Shown here in pieces: positions 1 to 12,149 of a DNA stretch of 64,000 bases. The stretch is from DAITQM01 sp039794245. Lineage in GTDB: Bacteria > Pseudomonadota > Gammaproteobacteria > Xanthomonadales > Wenzhouxiangellaceae. The translations under genes and the position numbers were made by a program. Below the pieces are notes generated by a model that saw only the letters and a program-made list of their open reading frames with translations, did not search any database and had not been told where the DNA came from. How positions within the stretch are numbered: position 1 is the first letter of the stretch; every line of letters starts with the position of its first letter. The stretch is from positions 62,001 through 126,000 of the forward strand of contig JBDIVS010000003.1 in NCBI GenBank assembly GCA_039794245.1, written 5' to 3'.

Positions 1-344
1 GCACCCTCGAGGCACAGGCCAATATCGCCGTCGAAGTCACCGAAAAGCTGGTGCGTTACAGCGACAACGGCTCGACGATCGGCGCCGTGAACCTGCCCGA
101 AGTGGCAATGCCTGACCACGCCGGTATGCACCGGATATTACACATCCACCGCAATGAAGCCGGCGTGCTGCAGCAAATCAACCGCGTGTTCGCCGACAGC
201 GGCGCCAATATCGCGGCGCAATACCTGCAAACCCGCGGCGAGACCGGTTATGTCGTGATGGACATCGAAACCGGCGACACCGCAGATCTGCTCGAAAAAC
301 TGCGCGCCATTCCCGCCACCATCCGCTGCCGCGTATTGTATTGA
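1..344 (+). CDS. serA: D-3-phosphoglycerate dehydrogenase, C-terminal part (partial)
   Basis: The window opens inside this gene; the readable frame begins at base 3 and ends with TGA at 344. The visible ~113 residues start with T-L-E-A-Q-A-N-I-A-V-E-V, the end of the nucleotide-binding/substrate domain of SerA-type dehydrogenases, and continue into a C-terminal ACT domain (H-R-N-E-A-G-V-L-Q-Q-I-N, then G-A-N-I-A-A-Q-Y-L-Q-T). In E. coli-type SerA the ACT domain binds L-serine and gives feedback inhibition of the first step of serine synthesis. The catalytic domain lies outside the window. The gene converges on the minus-strand gene ending at 369, leaving only 24 bp between stops. Confidence 0.85.
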   Translation, partial: TLEAQANIAVEVTEKLVRYSDNGSTIGAVNLPEVAMPDHAGMHRILHIHRNEAGVLQQINRVFADSGANIAAQYLQTRGETGYVVMDIETGDTADLLEKLRAIPATIRCRVLY

Positions 345-368
345 CATAAATTTTGCGCGGCGCCAACT

Positions 369-803
369 TCAGGCGAGTATCTCGGCCAGTGCCCGCCACG
401 CCAGGCGGGCGCAGTCGAGGCGGCCCGGGAAGCAGCGGACTTCGAGCAGTGGGGCCAGCGAGGCCGGCAGATCGGCCGCCGCCGGATCGTCGAGCGCCGC
501 CAGAAATCGCCGGCACAATTCCCGGGCCCGATCGCGCTCCAGCGTCTCCACCGCCTGCGTCAGAAGCGACGCCGAAGCGGTGGCGATGGCGCAGGATTCC
601 CCGGCAAAATCGACACGCCCGACCACGCCCGGCGGCCGCCAGCTCAGAAAAACCTCCATCTCGTCGCCGCACAACGGGTTGTACACCCGGGCCCGGGCAT
701 CGTGGTGCGCGGGTCGGCCGTAATGCCGCGGCGTCCGATTGTGCTCGAGTATGAAGCGGTGATAAACCGCTTTCGATTCCGGCATGGTCAATCCACTGTC
801 CAT
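369..803 (-). CDS. SufU/IscU-like iron-sulfur cluster scaffold protein
   Basis: A 144-residue protein of the NifU-N/SufU family, which holds nascent Fe-S clusters or relays zinc/sulfur in the SUF pathway in the cytoplasm. The ligand set is visible: C45 and D47 in N-P-L-C-G-D-E, C71 in G-E-S-C-A-I-A-T-A-S, and C131 in R-L-D-C-A-R-L-A-W. The start at 803 is preferred because it lies 26 bp after the GST stop with a GGAT sequence just upstream; another ATG at 785 (residue 7) is equally possible. A longer frame to 935 would overlap the GST gene and adds residues unlike the family. It is the last gene of the minus-strand run that begins at carA. No sufS, sufB or iscS is nearby, so the partner is unknown. 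Confidence 0.8.
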   Translation of the reverse strand: MDSGLTMPESKAVYHRFILEHNRTPRHYGRPAHHDARARVYNPLCGDEMEVFLSWRPPGVVGRVDFAGESCAIATASASLLTQAVETLERDRARELCRRFLAALDDPAAADLPASLAPLLEVRCFPGRLDCARLAWRALAEILA

Positions 804-828
804 CTGGCGCAGATCCGATGCGGCACGG

Positions 829-1500
829 TCAGGAATACAGCGAGTATTCTCCGCCGCGGTCGAGTGCCCGGCGGTAAGCTGGGCGGGCCTGGAGGCGTTC
901 GAGATAGGCCATGAGCCGTGGACGGCTGTTGTCAAGAGCGCCGCGGGCGACGGCGGCTTCGAGCGGAAAACTCAGCATCACGTCGGCGGCGGTGAATTCG
1001 GGGCCGGCGAACCAGTCGGCAGCACCGAGCGCCGCGGCCATGAAATCGAGGTGCTCGGCGATCCGTGGATCGACGAAAGAGGCCAGCACTTTTTGCGACA
1101 TGGCCTTGGCCACGGGCCGGATAAAAAACGGCATCGGCCCTTCCGGTAGGCGGGTGAAGACCAGCTTGAGCAGCAAGGGGGGCATCGCCGAGCCTTCGGC
1201 GTAATGCAGCCAGTAGTTGTATTTCAGCCGTTCGGGCGTCCCGGCCGGCGGGCGCAAGCGACCGGCGCCGTAGGTGTCGAGCAGGTACTCGACGATTGCC
1301 CCGGTCTCGGCGAGTGTCAGCCCACCATCCTCGATCACCGGCGACTTGCCGAGCGGATGGACTTTCTTCAGCTCCGGGGGCGCGAGCATCGTTTCGGCGT
1401 CGCGCGCGTAGCGCCTGATTTCATACTCGAGCCCCAACTCCTCGAGCAGCCAGAGCACGCGCTGGGAGCGGGAATTGTTGAGATGGTGAACAGTGATCAT
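829..1500 (-). CDS. Glutathione S-transferase family protein
   Basis: A 223-residue cytosolic GST. The N-terminal thioredoxin-like domain reads H-H-L-N-N-S-R-S-Q-R-V-L-W-L-L-E-E-L-G-L, with the S11-R12-S13 region at the usual catalytic site. The glutathione-binding P-x-I and E-T-G-A-I motifs follow (G-K-S-P-V-I-E-D-G, L-A-E-T-G-A-I-V-E-Y-L). The C-terminal helical domain carries F-T-A-A-D-V-M-L-S, the usual N-capping box region. The start at 1500 was chosen because the family begins a few residues before this motif; the frame continues 28 codons upstream into recJ without family similarity. The substrate cannot be read from sequence. It is downstream of recJ by 31 bp. Confidence 0.85.
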   Translation of the reverse strand: MITVHHLNNSRSQRVLWLLEELGLEYEIRRYARDAETMLAPPELKKVHPLGKSPVIEDGGLTLAETGAIVEYLLDTYGAGRLRPPAGTPERLKYNYWLHYAEGSAMPPLLLKLVFTRLPEGPMPFFIRPVAKAMSQKVLASFVDPRIAEHLDFMAAALGAADWFAGPEFTAADVMLSFPLEAAVARGALDNSRPRLMAYLERLQARPAYRRALDRGGEYSLYS

Positions 1501-1531
1501 CGAACGGCATCCGATGTTGGTGGATGCTCGA

Positions 1532-3298
1532 TTATGACCTGCCGGCAACTTCACTGTCAGCGGCCTCCCACGCGCCTTCGACATGCAGCTTCAGGCGCGC
1601 CTCGCCATGCCAGCGGTCGAGTTTGACGTGGTAGGCGAGATGGGCGCGGTCGGCCGTCGTCAAGACGGGGTTGCCGGCGGCGCCGAAGGCGATGGCCGGG
1701 TATTCAGGACCGTCTGCAGCATACTTCAGCCACAGTTGCAGATGGCCGCCGTTCACTTCCCGCCGCCGGGCGAGCAAAAACGGGTTGTCGAACAGCGGTT
1801 CTTCGAAATGCTGGCCCCAGGGGCCGGCGGCGTCGAGCGCGTGGGCGAGGTCGAGGTCGATTTCACCGGCGGCGAGCGGACCGTCACTCCACAAGATATC
1901 GTCGGGAATCTCGATGACCTCTGCCGCAGCGGCAACGGCCCAGGTGAAGCGGGCGATCTCGCCGGCCGCCAGGGTCAGGCCGGCGGCCATCGCGTGCCCG
2001 CCATAGCGCCGCATCACGCCCGGCGCCAGGCGGGCGATCTCGACCAGGAAATCACGGATATGCAGGCCAGGTACCGAGCGCGCCGAGCCGCGGTATTCGT
2101 CGCTGCCGGGGGCGGCTGGAGCCAGCGCGATGACCGGGCGGCCAAGCCGGTCCTTCAGCTGGCCGGCGATCAGGCCGACCAGACCGGGATGCCAGTTGGG
2201 GTCACTGAGGCAAATGACCGGCGGCAGGGTGTCTCCGGCGGCCGCCGGGTGCGCCCTCAGATCGCCCTCGATTTTCTTCCACGCTTCATTTTGCATCGTC
2301 TCTTGCAGTTCGCGGCGGTCGCGGTTGATGCCATCGAGCATGGCCGCCAGTTCTGCGGCGGCATCGTCGCCGGCGAGCAGGCATTCGATGCCGAGTGCCA
2401 TGTCGTCGAGCCGGCCGGCGGCATTGAGCCGCGGCGCGATGGTCCAGCCCAGCGCCGCGGCCCGGCACTGCGCGATATCGCGGCCGGCGACATCGAACAG
2501 GGCGCGGATCCCCGGCCGGCAACGGCCAGCGCGGATCCGCCGCAAACCGTGCGCCACCAAGATGCGGTTGAGATGATCGAGCGGCACCATATCGGCGACG
2601 GTGCCGAGCGCCACCAGATCGAGCCAGTCGGCCAGGCGCGGCGCCGGGCGCGCCGGGGTGAACCAGCCGATCTCGTTAAGCGCGCGGCGGGCCGCGGCCA
2701 GCACGTAGAACATCACCCCGACGCCGGCCAGCGCCTTGCCGGGAAACGTGTCGCCGCTCTGCCGGGGGTTGACGATTAGCGATGCCGGCGGCAGTTCGGC
2801 ACCGGGCAGATGGTGATCGGTGACGATGACTTCGATGCCGGCGGCGCGCGCCGCGGCGATGCCTTCGTGGCAGGCAATGCCGTGATCGACGGTGACCAGG
2901 AGATCCGGGCTGCCGGCGGCAATCTCGCCGACCAGTGCCGGGCTCAAGCCGTAGCCGTGTACGCGGCGATCGGGAACGCGATAGCTGACCGTCGCCCCCA
3001 TCGCCTGCAACACCGAGACGGCGAGCGCCGCGCCGGTCGCGCCGTCAGTGTCGAAATCGCCGACGACCAGGATGCGCTCACCGCGCTGCACCGCTGCAGC
3101 CAGACGGGCGCCGGCGGCGGCGCAGTTCAGCATCGCCTCCGGCGGCGGCAGATGGGCGAGATCATTGCTGATCTCGCCTAGGTGGCGCACGCCGCGCGCC
3201 GTGTAAACCCGGTGTAAAACCGGGTGCAGACCGCCGGACAAATCGACTTCAGGCGGCAGCGGGCGGCGGCGGGGCCTGGGCAAAGCGCGGCTCAACAT
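1532..3298 (-). CDS. recJ: Single-stranded-DNA-specific exonuclease RecJ
   Basis: A 588-residue DHH-family 5'-3' exonuclease acting on single-stranded DNA in RecF-pathway recombination and in base-excision and mismatch repair. Metal-binding motifs appear in order: G-D-F-D-T-D-G-A-T-G, T-V-D-H-G-I, and T-D-H-H-L-P, followed by the DHHA1 motif region with R-Y-G-G-H-A-M-A-A-G-L-T. The length fits the family (about 565-590). The chosen ATG gives the start M-L-S-R-A-L; upstream codons in the frame belong to the preceding gene. It lies 10 bp after the RpfE-type gene, an arrangement seen in many betaproteobacteria. Confidence 0.95.
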   Translation of the reverse strand: MLSRALPRPRRRPLPPEVDLSGGLHPVLHRVYTARGVRHLGEISNDLAHLPPPEAMLNCAAAGARLAAAVQRGERILVVGDFDTDGATGAALAVSVLQAMGATVSYRVPDRRVHGYGLSPALVGEIAAGSPDLLVTVDHGIACHEGIAAARAAGIEVIVTDHHLPGAELPPASLIVNPRQSGDTFPGKALAGVGVMFYVLAAARRALNEIGWFTPARPAPRLADWLDLVALGTVADMVPLDHLNRILVAHGLRRIRAGRCRPGIRALFDVAGRDIAQCRAAALGWTIAPRLNAAGRLDDMALGIECLLAGDDAAAELAAMLDGINRDRRELQETMQNEAWKKIEGDLRAHPAAAGDTLPPVICLSDPNWHPGLVGLIAGQLKDRLGRPVIALAPAAPGSDEYRGSARSVPGLHIRDFLVEIARLAPGVMRRYGGHAMAAGLTLAAGEIARFTWAVAAAAEVIEIPDDILWSDGPLAAGEIDLDLAHALDAAGPWGQHFEEPLFDNPFLLARRREVNGGHLQLWLKYAADGPEYPAIAFGAAGNPVLTTADRAHLAYHVKLDRWHGEARLKLHVEGAWEAADSEVAGRS

Positions 3299-3308
3299 CT
3301 GGAATGTT

Positions 3309-4319
3309 TCAGCCCCCGGCAAGACGTGCCGGGCGGTAAAGGCGCCAGCGGCTCGAACGCGTATAGTGCCAGCAACGGCCGTCGTCCAGCACCAGCGCCA
3401 GGCTGCCGCCCCACCGCCGTTTGAGATCGGCCAGGAGACGGGCGGCCAGCCGGTCGAGCGCGGCCAGTTGCTCTCGGGGCGCCGCGCCCGGCACCGGCTG
3501 CCAGCAGTACAGTCGGCCGTGCACGGTCCCACCCGCTTTTAGTGCGGCATGGCTCAATGCACGGGCGAGCGACGGTACCGTGCCGCACGCCTCATACGCC
3601 AGGCATGGCGCCTGGCGCACGGCGCCGCCGCCCCACCACCACAGGGCATTGGGCACCGGCTCGCCGGCCGCCCGGCGGGCGGCGAGCGCCGGGTGCTGGT
3701 GCAGGCGCATCTGCATTTCGTTGAACAAGGCGCGCCAGCGGCGGGCGCCCGGCGCTTCCGGCCACACTTCGCCGAGGTCGGCACCGAGCATACTGCCCGG
3801 CGGTGGCAGATTGCAGGCGGCCTGCTGCCTGAGATAACCCCGGATCACGCCGCCATCGATGACCGTGCAGAGCGCCATTCCATGCTCGCCGAACCACGCC
3901 TCGATCTCGGTGGCGAGCGTCGCGGCCAGCGGCACCGGCAGGCGTGGTTCGGGAACGGTGAGATAGATCCGGCCCGGTGCATCGCGCAGGATCACCGGAT
4001 CGACGCGGCACCCGACGTCGCCGGCCAGCGCCGGCAGTTCGAAGGCGGCGAGCAGTACTGCCAGGCCCGCACCGCCGTCGTATGCCATCCCGTGCAGGAC
4101 TGTAAGAATGTGCTCCACGCCGGCGGCGGGAGTCGCGGCTGAAACCGGCGCGGGCAGCCCCGGCAAACGACCGAGCGGCAGCGGCGCGCCGCGCCCGAAC
4201 AACAAGGCCAGGTTGGGCGCCGCCTGCGCCGTAAGGTTACTCGTTCCAACTGCCGCAGCGAGCGCCGGCCAGCCTTCGACCAGCAGTACATCGCGTTCTA
4301 TCGCCGGGCGGTGGCTCAA
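3309..4319 (-). CDS. RpfE-type/phosphoglycerate-mutase-like regulatory protein
   Basis: A 336-residue protein resembling the RpfE-type family found beside recJ in betaproteobacteria and xanthomonads, annotated in databases as a regulatory protein or a predicted cofactor-independent phosphoglycerate-mutase-like protein. The family signature N-A-L-W-W-W-G-G-G is present at about residues 223-231, after a segment rich in M-Q-M-R-L-H. Its biochemical role is not established. The only suitable start is TTG at 4319, which overlaps the greA stop (TTGA) and implies translational coupling; the first in-frame ATG is about 80 residues in and would cut conserved sequence. It precedes recJ by 10 bp. Confidence 0.65.
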   Translation of the reverse strand: MSHRPAIERDVLLVEGWPALAAAVGTSNLTAQAAPNLALLFGRGAPLPLGRLPGLPAPVSAATPAAGVEHILTVLHGMAYDGGAGLAVLLAAFELPALAGDVGCRVDPVILRDAPGRIYLTVPEPRLPVPLAATLATEIEAWFGEHGMALCTVIDGGVIRGYLRQQAACNLPPPGSMLGADLGEVWPEAPGARRWRALFNEMQMRLHQHPALAARRAAGEPVPNALWWWGGGAVRQAPCLAYEACGTVPSLARALSHAALKAGGTVHGRLYCWQPVPGAAPREQLAALDRLAARLLADLKRRWGGSLALVLDDGRCWHYTRSSRWRLYRPARLAGG

Positions 4320-4773
4320 CGATATTCGACCGCCACGATTTCATAATGGCGGTCGCCGCCAGGTGCCTTGACAACGACCTCGTCGCCGGCCTGTTTGCCG
4401 ATCATCGCCCGGCCGAGCGGCGACGAGACCGAGATTCGGCCGTTTTTGATTTCGGCTTCCAGGTCGCCGACGATCTGATACACCGTTTCCTCGCCCGCAG
4501 CGGTATCGGCCAGCGTCACCGTGGCGCCGAAGACGACGCGGTCGGCCGGCGGCAGTTTGGTGACGTCGATGATCTGCGCCCCGGCCAGGGCGTGCTCGAG
4601 TTCCTTGATCCGCCCCTCGGTGAAGCTTTGCTGTTCGCGCGCCGCGTGGTATTCGGCGTTTTCGCGCAGGTCGCCGTGCGCCCGGGCCTCGGCGATGGCT
4701 TCGATGATCCGCGGCCGCACGATTTTTTTCAGGTGCTCGAGTTCGGCGCGCAGACGTTCGGCGCCGCCGGCGG

Positions 4774-4792
<19 letters not shown>
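4316..4792 (-). CDS. greA: Transcription elongation factor GreA
   Basis: A 158-residue GreA that binds the RNA polymerase secondary channel and stimulates cleavage of the nascent RNA in backtracked complexes. The N-terminal coiled coil carries the acidic tip A-R-A-H-G-D-L-R-E-N-A-E-Y (D and E residues catalytic), and the C-terminal FKBP-like domain ends in I-S-V-S-S-P-L-G-R-A-M-I-G-K. Length and motifs match the family. Its start overlaps the carB 3' end by 19 bp, the carAB-greA order common in proteobacteria, and its stop overlaps the next gene. Confidence 0.97.
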
Positions 4793-8008
<3,216 letters not shown>

Positions 8009-8016
<8 letters not shown>

Positions 8017-9148
8017 GCCGGCGATCTCCGGCCATCAACTCGATGAACTCGCCGAACAGCCCCTGGGCATCGTGCGGCCCGGGGCTCGCCTCGGGGTGCC
8101 CCTGGAAACCGAAGGCCGGGCAGTCCCGGCGGCGGATGCCCTGGATCGTGCCGTCGAACAGCGAGCGGTGCGTCACTTCCAGCGTCGCCGCCAAGCCCTC
8201 ATCGGCAACCACAAAGCCGTGGTTCTGGCTGGTGATCCACACCCGGCCGGTGGCCAACTCGCGCACCGGGTGATTGGCGCCGTGGTGGCCGAAGTGCATT
8301 TTGACCGTCCGCGCTCCGGAAGCGAGGGCCAGCAACTGGTGCCCCAGGCAGATGCCGAAGAGCGGCAGGCGATGGGCGAGCAGTGTCCTGATTGCCGCGA
8401 TCGCCTCGCTGCACGCCGCCGGATCGCCGGGGCCGTTGCTGAGAAACACGCCGTCGGGCTTGACGGCCAGTACATCGTCAGCCGGTGTCGTGGCGGGTAC
8501 CACGGTCACGTCGCAGCCGGCGGCGATCAACAGGCGCAGAATGTTGCGCTTGATACCAAAGTCGTAGGCGACGACGTGACGGCGCGCCGCCGGCGCGGCG
8601 GCCGGTTTTCCGGCGTCGAGATCCCAGGCGCTTTCGTGCCAGCGGTACGGCTGGCGGGTCGTGACCTCGCGCGCCAGGTTCTGCCCGGCCATCTCCGGCA
8701 GGCCGCGGGCCCGGTGCAGCGCTTCCGCCGCGGCCCGTTCCGGCTCCTCGCCACTGACGATGCACCCCGGCATCGTCCCATGGTCGCGCAGATGGCGCGT
8801 CAGGCGGCGGGTATCGACGGCGGAGATCGCCACGACGCGATGCTGTTTCAGGAAATCATCGAGACCGACCTTGCCGCGCCAGTTGGACCAGACCTTGGCG
8901 GCGTTGCGGACGATCAGGCCGGCGGCCAGCGGCCGGGGGTGTTCCATATCGCCGGGGTTACAGCCGACATTGCCGACCTCGGCCATTGTTAGCGTCACCA
9001 ACTGGCCGGCATACGACGGATCTGTGAGGATTTCCTGGTACCCGGAAAGCGCCGTGTTGAACACCACCTCGCCGGTCGCAATACCAAAATGGCCGAGGGC
9101 GCGCCCGTAAAACTGCGCGCCGTCCGCCAGTGCAAGGACAGCCTGCAT
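8009..9148 (-). CDS. carA: Carbamoyl-phosphate synthase small (glutaminase) subunit
   Basis: A 379-residue glutamine amidotransferase subunit supplying ammonia to CarB. The class I amidotransferase domain has the nucleophile Cys in G-I-C-L-G-H-Q-L-L and the catalytic His/Glu in G-H-P-E-A-S. The N-terminal CPSase domain begins A-L-A-D-G-A-Q-F-Y-G-R. Two ATGs lie six bases apart, at 9154 and 9148; the second is preferred because AGGGGA sits about seven bases before it, whereas it nearly touches the first. It heads the long minus-strand cluster; a tRNA-like sequence lies in its leader (see findings). Confidence 0.97.
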
Positions 9149-9325
9149 ACCCATTCCCCTGTATCTGCCCGCTCTTGACCGCCTGGCCGGAGCCGCAACG
9201 GGGGGCGAGGAGTTGAACCCTGAGGGTTGCCAGATATCCGTGACAAGACGGCCGACCGCGCCACGAGCCGCCCCGCTTCCGGTATTCTGTCATCTTGTGC
9301 ATTTTAACCCGACACCAGCCCCGAA

Positions 9326-9904
9326 ATGAGTCCGCCGCCGCTGATCCTGGCCTCGTCCTCGCCGCACCGCCGCCGCCAGATACAGGTTCTGCAACTGCCT
9401 TTTCAGAGCCGGGCGCCTGAAATCGACGAAACGCCGCTCGCCGGTGAAGACCCGGCCGCCTATGTCGCGCGGCTGGCCAGAGCCAAAGCCGTGGCGATCG
9501 CCAGCGGCGAACCACAAGCCGTGGTGATCGGCGCCGACCAGGCGGCGGTGCTGGACCGCGAAATCATCGGTAAACCCGGCGAACTGGCCGCTGCCCGCGA
9601 CCAGCTTGCCGCGCTGGCCGGGCATCGGGTGATCTTTTTAAGCGCCGTCCATGTGATCGGCGCCGGCCTCGATGAAGGTGAAACCGTGCCGACCGAAGTC
9701 GAGTTCCGCGCTCTTGACGCCGCCGCGATCGCCCGCTACCTGGCCCGCGAAATGGCGCTCGATTGCGCCGGCGCGTTCAAATCAGAAGGCCTCGGCATCA
9801 CGCTCTGCCGGCAGATCCGCAGCACCGACCCGAGCGCCCTGGTCGGCTTGCCGCTGATCGCGCTTTGCAATCTGCTGCGCCGCGCCGGTTATCTCTTACC
9901 ATGA
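9326..9904 (+). CDS. maf: Maf-family nucleotide pyrophosphatase (YceF type)
   Basis: A 192-residue house-cleaning pyrophosphatase. Family motifs are L-A-S-S-S-P-H-R near the N-terminus, I-D-E-T-P, G-A-D-Q, and G-K-P. The segment C-A-G-A-F-K-S-E-G-L-G is the YceF subgroup signature, which in E. coli hydrolyses 7-methyl-GTP; the substrate here is inferred from that. The stop overlaps the radA start (ATGA), so the two are probably co-transcribed. It is divergent from carA, with 177 bp between start codons. Confidence 0.9.
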   Translation: MSPPPLILASSSPHRRRQIQVLQLPFQSRAPEIDETPLAGEDPAAYVARLARAKAVAIASGEPQAVVIGADQAAVLDREIIGKPGELAAARDQLAALAGHRVIFLSAVHVIGAGLDEGETVPTEVEFRALDAAAIARYLAREMALDCAGAFKSEGLGITLCRQIRSTDPSALVGLPLIALCNLLRRAGYLLP

Positions 9905-11268
9905 GCAAAAGCCAGCCCAAAGCGCGGACCGTATTCTTATGCCGCGAATGCGGCGGAGCCCATCCGAAATGGGCCGGCCAATGCAACGACTGCGGTGCCT
10001 GGAACACGCTCGAACAGACGGCGGCGCCGCCCGCCCGCGCCGGCGGATATACCGGCGCCGCCGGCGAACGCACGGCGCTGGAGTGCGTCGATGTCGCCAA
10101 GGCGCCGCGCTTCAAAACCGGGATCGCCGAACTCGACCGCGTGCTCGGCGGCGGCATCGTCCCCGGCTCGGCGATCCTGATCGGCGGCGAACCGGGGATC
10201 GGCAAATCGACCTTGCTGCTGCAAGTGCTGGCCGCCATCGCCGGCCAACACCCGGCGCTCTATGTCAGCGGCGAGGAGTCGCTGGCCCAACTGGCCCTGC
10301 GCGCCCGCCGCCTTAACCTCGCCGCCGGCGGTATCGAGTGCATGACCGAAACCCGGCTGGAAGCGATACTGGCCACCGCCGAGAGCGCCAGACCGGCGGT
10401 TTTGGTCATCGACTCGATCCAGACGATCGCCGGCGACCATTCGCCGTCGGCCCCCGGCTCGGTGAGTCAGGTGCGCGACTCGGCGCTGGCGCTGACCCGC
10501 CTGGCCAAACAGACTGGCTGCGTGTTGTTCTTGATCGGCCACGTGACCAAGGAGGGCCAGCTCGCCGGGCCGCGCGTCCTCGAACACATGGTCGATACCG
10601 TGCTCTATTTTGAAAGCGACAGCGGCAGCCGCTTCCGGCTGCTGCGCGCCGTCAAGAACCGCTTCGGCGCGGTCAACGAGCTCGGCGTCTTCGCGATGAG
10701 CGACCAGGGGCTGCGCGAAGTACAAAATCCGTCGGCGATCTTTCTTTCTGAGCGCGACGCGCCAGTCCCCGGCAGTGCCGTTCTGGTCAGCCGCGAAGGG
10801 ACGCGGCCGTTGCTCGTCGAGGTCCAGGCGCTGGTCGACGAAAACCGCCATGGCACGCCGCGCCGGGTGGCGCTCGGCATCGAAACCAACCGCCTGTTGC
10901 TGCTGCTCGCCGTGATGCACCGCCACGGCGGCCTGGCGATCCACGACCAGGACGTGTTCGTCAATATCGTCGGCGGCCTGAGGGTGCAGGAGACCGCCGC
11001 CGATCTGGCGCTGGCGCTCGCCGTCTGGTCCAGCCTGCGCGGCCGGCCGCTGCCGGCCGGGATGGCGGCGTTCGGCGAGATCGGGCTGGCCGGCGAACTT
11101 CGGCCGGTGCCGGACGGCGAAGCCCGCATCCGCGCCGCCGCCGGCCAGGGCCTCGGCCGCATCCTTCTGCCCAAGGCCAACACCCGCGGCCTCAAACCAC
11201 CGCCCGGCGTCACGCTCCTTGCCGCCGCCCGCCTGACCGAAGCGTTGGCCCTCGTCGCCGAGCAGTGA
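9901..11268 (+). CDS. radA: DNA repair protein RadA
   Basis: A 455-residue RecA-like helicase that promotes branch migration of recombination intermediates. A four-cysteine zinc finger is at C14, C17, C28 and C31. The Walker A motif G-E-P-G-I-G-K-S spans residues 96-103, and the RadA-specific K-N-R-F-G motif lies at 252-256. The C-terminal third is the Lon-protease-like domain (F-V-N-I-V-G-G-L-R-V, G-E-I-G-L-A-G-E-L-R). The ATG at 9901 overlaps the maf stop; a longer frame upstream is only the maf gene read in another phase. Confidence 0.97.
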   Translation: MSKSQPKARTVFLCRECGGAHPKWAGQCNDCGAWNTLEQTAAPPARAGGYTGAAGERTALECVDVAKAPRFKTGIAELDRVLGGGIVPGSAILIGGEPGIGKSTLLLQVLAAIAGQHPALYVSGEESLAQLALRARRLNLAAGGIECMTETRLEAILATAESARPAVLVIDSIQTIAGDHSPSAPGSVSQVRDSALALTRLAKQTGCVLFLIGHVTKEGQLAGPRVLEHMVDTVLYFESDSGSRFRLLRAVKNRFGAVNELGVFAMSDQGLREVQNPSAIFLSERDAPVPGSAVLVSREGTRPLLVEVQALVDENRHGTPRRVALGIETNRLLLLLAVMHRHGGLAIHDQDVFVNIVGGLRVQETAADLALALAVWSSLRGRPLPAGMAAFGEIGLAGELRPVPDGEARIRAAAGQGLGRILLPKANTRGLKPPPGVTLLAAARLTEALALVAEQ

Positions 11269-11289
11269 CATCGCAGCGTAAATGCCCGT

Positions 11290-11330
11290 TTGATTTCGAT
11301 CAACTCGGTAAGGCGAAAAGCCGCTATCGT
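11290..11330 (+). promoter_or_regulatory. FNR/ANR-type box and -10 element upstream of the 2OG oxygenase gene
   Basis: TTGATTTCGATCAA at 11290-11303 is a perfect match to the FNR/ANR consensus TTGAT-N4-ATCAA. A -10-like TATCGT lies at 11325-11330, placing the transcription start near 11337 and the box centre close to -41, the class II activator position. The ATG of the downstream gene is at 11384. This is a sequence match only; whether an FNR homolog exists in the genome cannot be seen here. Confidence 0.55.
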
Positions 11331-11383
11331 CAGCTTCCATCTGCCGGCACCACCGGCACGACAAACCCGATCGGAACACGACG

Positions 11384-12148
11384 ATGGCCGCTGTACCCCA
11401 CCCACCGGATTTTGCTCTGCTCCAAGACGGCTTGCTCGATCCAATGCTCGATGCCGCCCGCCTCGCCCGCCAATTCAAAGAGCAAGGGTATTTACAGATC
11501 GAAAACGGCCTGCGCCCCGAAGTCGCGGCACGCCTGCACCGCTGCCTGGCCGAGGAGGTGCCGTGGTCGATCGCCTATCACGACGAGGAAGGCGCGAAGA
11601 CGATCACCCATGCCGATTTCGAACGCCTGTCGCCGGCCGAGCAGGATGCGTTCTGGGCGCGGATTTCGAGCCGTGCCGAAACCGGCTACCAGTTCGTCTA
11701 CGACACCTACATGATGATCAGCGCCTACCTGCAAAAAAGCCACCACGCCCTCATCCTCAACCGCATCGTCGAACAGGTCAACAGCCAGCCGTGGCTCGAA
11801 TTCTGGCGGATCGTCACCGGCGATAGGGAGATCATCAAAACCTACGTTCAGGCCAGCCGTTATATCGCCGGTTATTACCTGAAAAACCACAATGACTACG
11901 ACGCCGGCCAGGACCGGCGCTTTGCCGTGGTCATCAATCTCAGCCGCAACTGGGAAGCCCACTGGGGCGGCTTGTTCCAGGCGCTGGACGACAAAGGCGA
12001 CGTCAAGCTAACGCTGACGCCGAAATTCAACTCGATCAACATGTTCAAGATCCCGGCCCCGCATTGCGTCTCGCCGGTCGCCGACTACGTCACCGCCGAG
12101 CGCCTGGCGCTGGTCTGCTGGCTACGCGCCGACCGCAATCCGGAGTAA
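11384..12148 (+). CDS. 2-oxoglutarate/Fe(II)-dependent oxygenase family protein
   Basis: A 254-residue protein of the 2OG-Fe(II) oxygenase (prolyl-hydroxylase-like) superfamily. The iron-binding H-x-D is seen in Y-Y-L-K-N-H-N-D-Y-D, the strand R-F-A-V-V-I-N-L-S-R-N-W follows, then G-G-L-F-Q-A-L, and the distal His in P-A-P-H-C-V-S-P-V. The usual basic residue that binds 2-oxoglutarate would lie just after this. The substrate is unknown; related enzymes hydroxylate proline, ribosomal proteins or small molecules. It is preceded by a perfect FNR-type box. Its TAA stop (12146-12148) is the left target duplication of a MITE. Confidence 0.75.
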   Translation: MAAVPHPPDFALLQDGLLDPMLDAARLARQFKEQGYLQIENGLRPEVAARLHRCLAEEVPWSIAYHDEEGAKTITHADFERLSPAEQDAFWARISSRAETGYQFVYDTYMMISAYLQKSHHALILNRIVEQVNSQPWLEFWRIVTGDREIIKTYVQASRYIAGYYLKNHNDYDAGQDRRFAVVINLSRNWEAHWGGLFQALDDKGDVKLTLTPKFNSINMFKIPAPHCVSPVADYVTAERLALVCWLRADRNPE

Positions 12149-12149
12149 A

